DNA of 64,000 nt from the NCBI GenBank assembly GCA_008973525.1, contig WACJ01000252.1, forward strand, positions 310,001 to 374,000, in the 5' to 3' direction. This stretch comes from Stenopsyche tienmushanensis (taxonomy: Eukaryota; Arthropoda; Insecta; Trichoptera; Stenopsychidae). The first letter of the stretch is position 1; every line of letters starts with the position of its first letter. The notes beneath the pieces are model-generated. The model saw only the letters and a program-made list of their open reading frames with translations. It did not search any database and was not told the DNA's origin. Below are positions 58,120 through 64,000 of this stretch, piece by piece. Both the position numbers and the translations under genes were made by a program.

Positions 58120-58980
58120 AGTGCAATTCTTCCAGACCGTCTGCTTGGTGTTTCTCTCGTGCTTGTTATGTTCCTTAAGTCTTCTTGGCTCTGAATCAGC
58201 TGGATAGACTATTGCAGCGGTCTAACTGATCTACGTTGAAGTATGAGCTCTAATCTATGCTGTCGATAGTTTCTTTTTTTCCCTCTTATCTTCCACCATT
58301 TCTGACAGAGCCTTCTTAAGTTGTCGGTGTTGTTGTTAATGCAACTTCAACTCGTCGACACTGAGGTCCTCGCTATGTTCTGCAATGAGTTCTTCAAATT
58401 CGTCTACCTCGAGGCTTAGAGATTTGCCCAGGGACGCAAATTCTTCGACAGGCTCCTTTTCACTCACAGACCCCTTAAAATATTTTTCCACATAGAATTC
58501 AGTGTACTTCTACCACCCTGACATGCTGCATTGATGAGTTTCAGGCACCCTACAATATCGAAGTAGTTTTACCAAAACTCGATCGTAGGGTAAGCTGCGT
58601 GGCCTTGATGACGTCGAAGCAGAGTTTAAAAAGCCACTTACTGATCCATGGGCTGCAGAATAGGCGTTGTGTTGGATGGAAGGAAGACAGTTTTTATTAA
58701 ACTAAACTCCTCCAAAATATCCTGTGTGGGGTGTGGGCAGGAGCATTATTCATAATTAGGATGGCTTTCAGAGGAAGATTATTATCCAGCAGGTATTTTT
58801 TATCTTAGGACCAGCAGCAGAGTCTATCCATTCGGTAAAGAGCTCTTTGCCGCTCCATGTCTTGCTGTTTGACCTTCACATAACAGGCGGTCTGTCCTTT
58901 CGCACTTTGCACCTCTTGAATGCTCGCAGCTTCGCAGAAAGACTCGTAACCAGAAACATTAATAAGTCGAGGTTCCACTG
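58120..58980 (-). mobile_element. Tigger/pogo-type transposase remnant
   Basis: The minus strand holds NNAPAHTP near 58730-58755 and a LPS.T...L.P.D-like segment near 58650-58680, the DDE region of Tigger transposases. A terminal repeat CAGTGGAACCTCGACTTA, read on the minus strand, starts at 58980, next to TA. The other end was not found. Stops and frameshifts are present. Confidence 0.7.
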
Positions 58981-58990
58981 TATTTGTATT

Positions 58991-59110
58991 TACAATGCAA
59001 TTTGTATTTTCAATTGAAATGTCTTATAAATGTAAAATTACGAGTGTGTCCCAAAAGTCATGAAATATATGTTCTTTTTAAAAGGTTTATTGACAATACA
59101 CCGAGAACAC
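58991..59110. repeat. mariner left end plus flank, partial copy
   Basis: Matches 61840-61950 over about 110 bases. The first 48 bases lie outside the transposon end, and the rest is the mariner terminal repeat (GAGTGTGTCCCAAAAGTC) with some internal sequence. No right end was found. Confidence 0.6.
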
Positions 59111-60067
59111 CTCCGTTTAAATATTTATTCATAATTTCCGTATAAGAACGAGATAATTTTATCTTCGATAGCGTTGAATACTTTCTTTGTGAAGATTGTC
59201 ATTGTCAAATAAAAATCTTAATGAATAGAATATTTGAAATACCTTTGTGCAAAATCTATGAATCATATTTTTTTAAATGTGATTTTTCTCAGCATCATTG
59301 ATTTTTATCTCCGTTATCTGAATTCCCATGATACATTAAATGTGCGTCTAAAACACAATCGATTTAAGTAGTTCTCTTTATTTATTTCATAATCGAAACA
59401 ATTTTCACATCATTGACGCTGAAAAATTAAATCGACTATGTTAATATTACGATTAAAATTTCTAATCTAAATAAAATGAAAGTCAACAGTGTATTGATTC
59501 CTCGGATCAAATAATTTTTATACTCGTTTGTAAATAGCGTTGTAATATTCAAAGGTATTTCTCTCTTTTCTCGAATCCATAATAGGTTTTATGACATTCC
59601 TGTCCATGAATTTATATTTGAAATGAGTATTTTAAATTCTTATCATTTAAAAACATCCTAGGTACAACAATAACAAAAAACACAATGTATTACGTTTGTC
59701 GATTTATAAGACGTCTAAAAAATTCTCCTATTGCGTATTACACTTCTTATATTCTATAAATAAATTGTATCGATTGTTCGATTACAAGGTACACATATAG
59801 ACATGCATTACGCTTTAATATTCATCATTTTTCTTGAGAATGTTTGAAATCATAAGCTCATTTATCAGATATGAAATACTTCATAGTTTAAAATGATATT
59901 TCTGGTTTCATTCATCGCTGACATTATCAAAATTAATCAAAGCGTAAGATTATTATCATTATCAAATAATAGGTCAGCTTATTACTTTAAAAAAGTACTT
60001 CAAATATACATTTAGTATCGTGATTACAGTCCGTCAATAAAGTCTGTGCATTGTGACGGTATTAAAT

Positions 60068-62781
60068 ATGGGCGATTTGGCTAAAATTGATCCGAAAGAA
60101 CTCGGAATCGAGTACAAAGACGGTGATTATTTTAACGAAGACGAGAATAATGAAAAGATAGTTAAGAAAATGAAATCGGGCAAGGATTCCATGTTCAATA
60201 AACTGTTGCGTCGGATATTACCTTGGAATGACGATACCAATTTTAATCCTGAGTTGCTCAGTGTGAGTGGTTGCGCTCGGGGACTTGTTTGAAATATCGA
60301 CGCAATACATTTTATTCAACGCGTCGCTTTATAATGTTATTTTTTTAAACAGGATGAAGAGTACAAAAAGCAAGCCGAAGAAAATGTCGACAATTGCATG
60401 TTACTCTTTCAAACGACCGGTTGGAAGGAAATCAAAAAAGGCGTGGTGGATGGAGACGTCGTCGAATATCTTAATTGTGATAAATTTGGAAAAGTATATT
60501 GCTTAACTGTAAGTGGGACCAATTTATCATTTATTTTTAAACTTAAATTAGTTTAATCTAAATTTATTATATGATTTTAGGCTACAATAGACTGTCCTGC
60601 GGAGATTTTATTTGATGAATTCAGGAATAAAGTAGACGAGATGCCTAAATGGAATCCGACATTAATAGAGAGCAAATACATTCGTGTAAGTTTGCCATTA
60701 CTTATACAATTGTTTAATAGTAATTGATGTGCATCACACTTCGGAGCTGAAGGTCTCGTCCCGAAGATGAGGCTTTCCTCTCGAATCTCGCGAAGTGCAT
60801 ACATGCGTACTGTGATCTTTCCTAATATATTTTTTAGACCATGGTAGCATCGATTACTGTATTGAATCCTGGAGGTTATTTCATTATACATTAAGTTCTT
60901 CTCCATGAGGATGAATCCTAGATATTTGAAATCCTGGACCCTTTCAATATTTTTGTTAATGACGCTCATGGAACTACAACCTCCAGTATTCACCCTTGAA
61001 ACCGTCATAATTTGTGCCTTATAATATAATTTATTGACCCGTCGATAGACGTATGTACTGCCAAAGCCTCACCGAAATACATTCCATGAGTCTGCGTGTC
61101 TCAATCTGATAGTGTCCCTCATGATTACTTCCAATGCAATATTGAAAAGCATCGGGGAGAGAGCAGTCCCTATCTAATTCCCGTCATCACTTCCAAAGGT
61201 TCCGACTGAGTGCCTTCTACAAATCTGTGCTGGATCTTCTGGGTCTGATACCGCATTGATTTTATTATTATAAATGTGTGAATTTCTAACAAGAATTTAT
61301 ATCGGAAGAAAGATTTAAATCTTACATAACCATCGTTGATTGTGAAATAAATTACTATACAAACTGTTATAATCTTCATTTTTTATCTCCGTTAATAAAT
61401 AATCTATGTTTTCTTATTGATTTTTATGACACAAGGTGATTATCTAGAGAACTAGAAACCTTGTTGCGTAGAACAGGCGTGTCAAACTCAAAGGCTGACA
61501 TGGGTTTAAAATAAAAAAGGACAAATTAATGTTTGTACTCAAATCTGGATAGCACCGAATTTCAATCAGTTTTGTTATGCTCATTTCACCTGTATATTTT
61601 TATTGCGTTTCTTGCAGAGGTTTGATCAAGAATTTGATATAACATATCAAGTAACATCTGGCGGCGGCGGCGGTGCTGTTAAGCCGCGCGACTTTATTAA
61701 TGTTCGTATGGCCACCCGCAGAGGTGATCGCTATTTGAGTTCTGGCGTATCGATCGAGTACCCTGGATATCCACCGTCGAAGAAATTCACACGGTAATAA
61801 TATTTACACTACTCATTCATAAATCGCATGGTTCATACTTACAATGCAATTTGTATTTTCGATTGAAACATCATGTAAATGTAAATTTACGGGTGTGTCC
61901 CAAAAGTCATGAAATATATGTTTATTTAAAAGATTTATTGACAATATCGATACGAATTGTTAATATTCTTCAAAGTACTCTCCGCGTGCATCTACACATT
62001 TTTTATAACGACTCTCCGATGTCCGATATGCTCTATAGAAGGCCTCAACGGGAACCTCTTTTAGAACTGTACACACAAAGACATGTGGCTAAGTGCATTG
62101 TCATGATACAACACCCAAGTAGTTTTTTATTGAGGTACAAACTCTTTGTGGATCACACCCTTGGTGTCAAAAAAGACAATCAATATTATTTTCGTTTTGG
62201 ATTTCCTCATCCCGAACTTCTTCCCAACGTTGTTCAAAAGTATCCGTCATTACGCGTCGTGACGTGGTCTCGAAACAAGAGTGCATTAAATCAGCTATCT
62301 TGATTTTACTGATGCTGCGCTATAAAGCGAAGGGTCTTCATCATCTAATCCAGCCAGTTAAAACACGTTGCAAAATTTCATGACTTTTGGGACACATCCT
62401 GTAAATATAAATATTCAATATTGATAAAATGAATTTATGCTGAATTTATGATGGTTGAGTTATTTAATCATTTTATTTTTGAAGCGGTGTAAACAAAGTT
62501 GGATGTTGGTCTGTGCAGCCAATTCCTCCCAAAAATGCAGGCGATTCAATGAAATGCCAATTTCAATGGTTGATGTGCACGGATCTCAAAGGTATTTTAA
62601 AAAGAGTTTAACCACAGTTATATAATGTACATTTTTTTCCATTTACACATTAAATTATTGCTTTATTACAGGTTGGATTCCGCAGTATGTTTTAGACGTT
62701 GCCTTACCTACAGCGATGATTGAATTTGTAGAACACGTCAGAGTTTTTGTTGAAAAGAAACGTGCCGAGAATGTGTTCTAA
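60068..62781 (+). CDS. STARD3/Start1-type protein, START-domain half
   Basis: Exons 60068-60262, 60353-60508, 60581-60685, 61618-61793, 62485-62591 and 62672-62781 join to 282 residues, stop at 62781. From residue 66 onward it aligns with the human STARD3 START domain in order: CPAEILFDEF, MPKWNPTLIES, YQVTSGGGGGAVKPRDFINVR, RRGDRYLSSGVS, CTDLKGWIPQYVLDVALP. This domain holds one sterol molecule and moves it between ER and endosome membranes. The first exon has an ATG (AATATGG context) at 60068 and an acidic segment DYFNEDE. The nearest good acceptor, at 60028-60029, leads to an in-frame stop (60038-60040) before this ATG, so the MENTAL exons at 46876-51125 cannot join here directly in coding phase. 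Either an unseen exon bridges them, a weak acceptor is used, or this is an alternative or separate START-only transcript. By family it belongs to the same locus. Confidence 0.93.
60735..61190 (-). mobile_element. RTE-like LINE C-terminal remnant in STARD3 intron
   Basis: The minus-strand frame reads MTVSRVNTGGCSSMSVINKN then IERVQDFKYLGFILMEKN and EITSRIQYSNRCYHGLKNIL, characteristic of the C-terminal part of RTE-type reverse transcriptases. It is interrupted after about 90 residues, and degraded catalytic-region sequence follows at 61010-61190. Confidence 0.72.
61890..62400. mobile_element. 511-bp mariner-derived non-autonomous element
   Basis: The ends are near-perfect inverted repeats of about 28 bases; the shared core is GTGTCCCAAAAGTCATGAAA. 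TA flanks both sides (61888-61889 and 62401-62402). The interior is a mariner-like deletion derivative with a long open but transposase-less + strand frame (61851-62303, partly outside). It lies in the STARD3 intron 61794-62484. Confidence 0.82.
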
Positions 62782-64000
62782 AATCAATCCTTACACACTT
62801 TTAACATTCATTTAGTGAATTTATTGAAGAATCTGTGATCAGATAGTAATTATTGAAAGCTAAACGTACGTTTGATGTGACTTCTTACTTTTGTAATCGT
62901 TTGTAATGTGCCTATCGTGTACATAGACAATTGTGATAATTGTAAGAAGTGGGTTTTTTTACGTTACTGAGTATATAAAATCGATTATAATCTACTAAAA
63001 CATATGTAACATTTAGAAATCATTTTGTATTAGACCTACTGTGAGCCATTTTATAATTAAGACAATGACTGTTTATTAAATTATATTTTTTTTATATATG
63101 TAAGTACAAAATGTTTTTTTATATAATGTTTGATTCTCATATTATTATTTAATAAATATTATATTATAATCTGTAAAAGATGCATGCGCATTTAACGCAC
63201 CGCTATGTAACTTTATCGAAATACAGATACGGCATAGTATTGCCTAAGCTAAATAACTAAATCATTATTTTCGTCTTATTTACTGAAATTTTCGACAGAT
63301 TATTAATTAGTTCCTGATAAAACGATTAGTCTTCTTTAGATCTTATTTTTGATTTATCGTTCGGATCGATCAGCCCAAACGTTATCATTGAAAATAACGG
63401 ATTTAAGCTGCAGACGACTGCCAATATTGCTATTTGGTTTTGTTTGTTTTCCGAACAATGAAAATGTGTCTTTTAATGTGATATTTTGTATATTCGTTGT
63501 AGGGCTGGTGGCATGTAATTAGTGGATTACGGTTTTTTAATGTTCGATAAATTTATAATTCAATGGGTGCTGATTTTCTAAATGGGACAGAAACACAATA
63601 ATTTATTTTGTGTGCGTAAATTTGAGAATTCGGATATATCGAGGGGAAAATCGCACAATATGCGGAATTCGTCAATGCGGATGAAATTTTGTAATTATTT
63701 CTAGGATGTTGTAAAAAGATGCTTAATTAATTATCGCTTGCTCATAAATTTTAATTATATTTTTAATAGAATGCTAGATTTTATTTTAAAAAAAAAGCAC
63801 ATGATACGTTTGAAATAGAGAATTTACTTTAATTTCAAACATCATGTTTGTATATATACATAATATACTTACGTAATATTAAATTTTATTTATTAAAAAA
63901 CAGTTTGTGATTACTTTAAAATAAAATCTGCCAACATGTAATTTGGACCTTTAAATATCAAATGTTATATGCATTTATTATTAATAATTATTTATAGTTT
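62782..64000. other. 3' UTR and downstream AT-rich sequence
   Basis: A candidate poly(A) signal AATAAA lies at 63151-63156, 370 bases after the STARD3 stop. Beyond it I see only AT-rich sequence without coding. Confidence 0.5.

Larger units (their letters stand above)
51126..60067 (+). other. 9-kb stretch between MENTAL and START exons
   Basis: No coding exon of the host gene was recognised here. It contains an RTE/SINE-like fragment (52200-52400), a CpG-rich patch (53580-53880), three separate LINE remnants (54905-57110), a Tigger remnant (58120-58980) and a repeat (58991-59110). Other parts, such as 51190-52190, 52400-53570, 53900-54900 and 59110-60040, are plain AT-rich sequence. Confidence 0.6.

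Noticed and set aside
61851..62303. 150-codon + strand frame in the last part of the STARD3 intron
   Set aside because: It spans the end of a mariner-derived element, and its translation is the antisense of transposase-like sequence; not a host gene.

Overview
This window looks like nuclear DNA of an insect, most likely a holometabolous one such as a hymenopteran. Four conserved animal genes are split by GT-AG introns, all on the + strand. The background is AT-rich, with sharp CpG-rich patches and many remnants of R1-like, jockey-like, CR1-like and RTE-like LINEs and of mariner and Tigger transposons. Species cannot be decided from the sequence. All exon models come from reading frames, splice signals and remembered family sequences; no search was run.

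Layout. Positions 1-6.2 kb hold one unassigned high-GC3 exon (about 1037-1330), a CpG-rich block, a mariner remnant and dispersed repeats. Positions 6.2-16.1 kb hold the H3K27 demethylase Utx/KDM6A: 16 exons from the TPR region through the JmjC domain and C-terminal zinc site, with its 5' exons missing. Positions 16.1-23.3 kb are intergenic, with an R1-like fragment, a CR1-like LINE end, a Tigger-type miniature element and a 125-bp miniature element with an 8-bp target duplication. Positions 23.4-24.8 kb hold a small metallo-beta-lactamase-fold gene of MBLAC1 type. Positions 25.2-37.3 kb are a dense, almost entirely minus-strand nest of R1-like LINE copies. One of these has a near-complete ORF1 and an ORF2 interrupted by another LINE. 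Positions 37.3-42.5 kb carry two unassigned coding-like stretches and repeats. Positions 42.6-44.7 kb hold a sanpodo-like four-pass membrane protein with an N-terminal NPAF motif. Positions 46.9-62.8 kb hold a STARD3/Start1-type locus: a MENTAL-domain half with a phospho-FFAT-like EFYSPRD motif, a roughly 9-kb stretch full of LINE and Tigger debris, then the START-domain half.

The genes do not form a pathway; they are ordinary neighbours. Utx removes methyl marks from histone H3K27. MBLAC1-type proteins are linked to histone pre-mRNA 3'-end processing. Sanpodo acts in Notch/Numb trafficking. STARD3 moves sterol at ER-endosome contacts. The most unusual material is the minus-strand LINE nest, where copies abut or insert into each other's coding regions. 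It contains a 270-bp GGAAAATT-rich module found in two different LINE contexts. I see no CRISPR array, operon, phage or clearly new multi-gene system.
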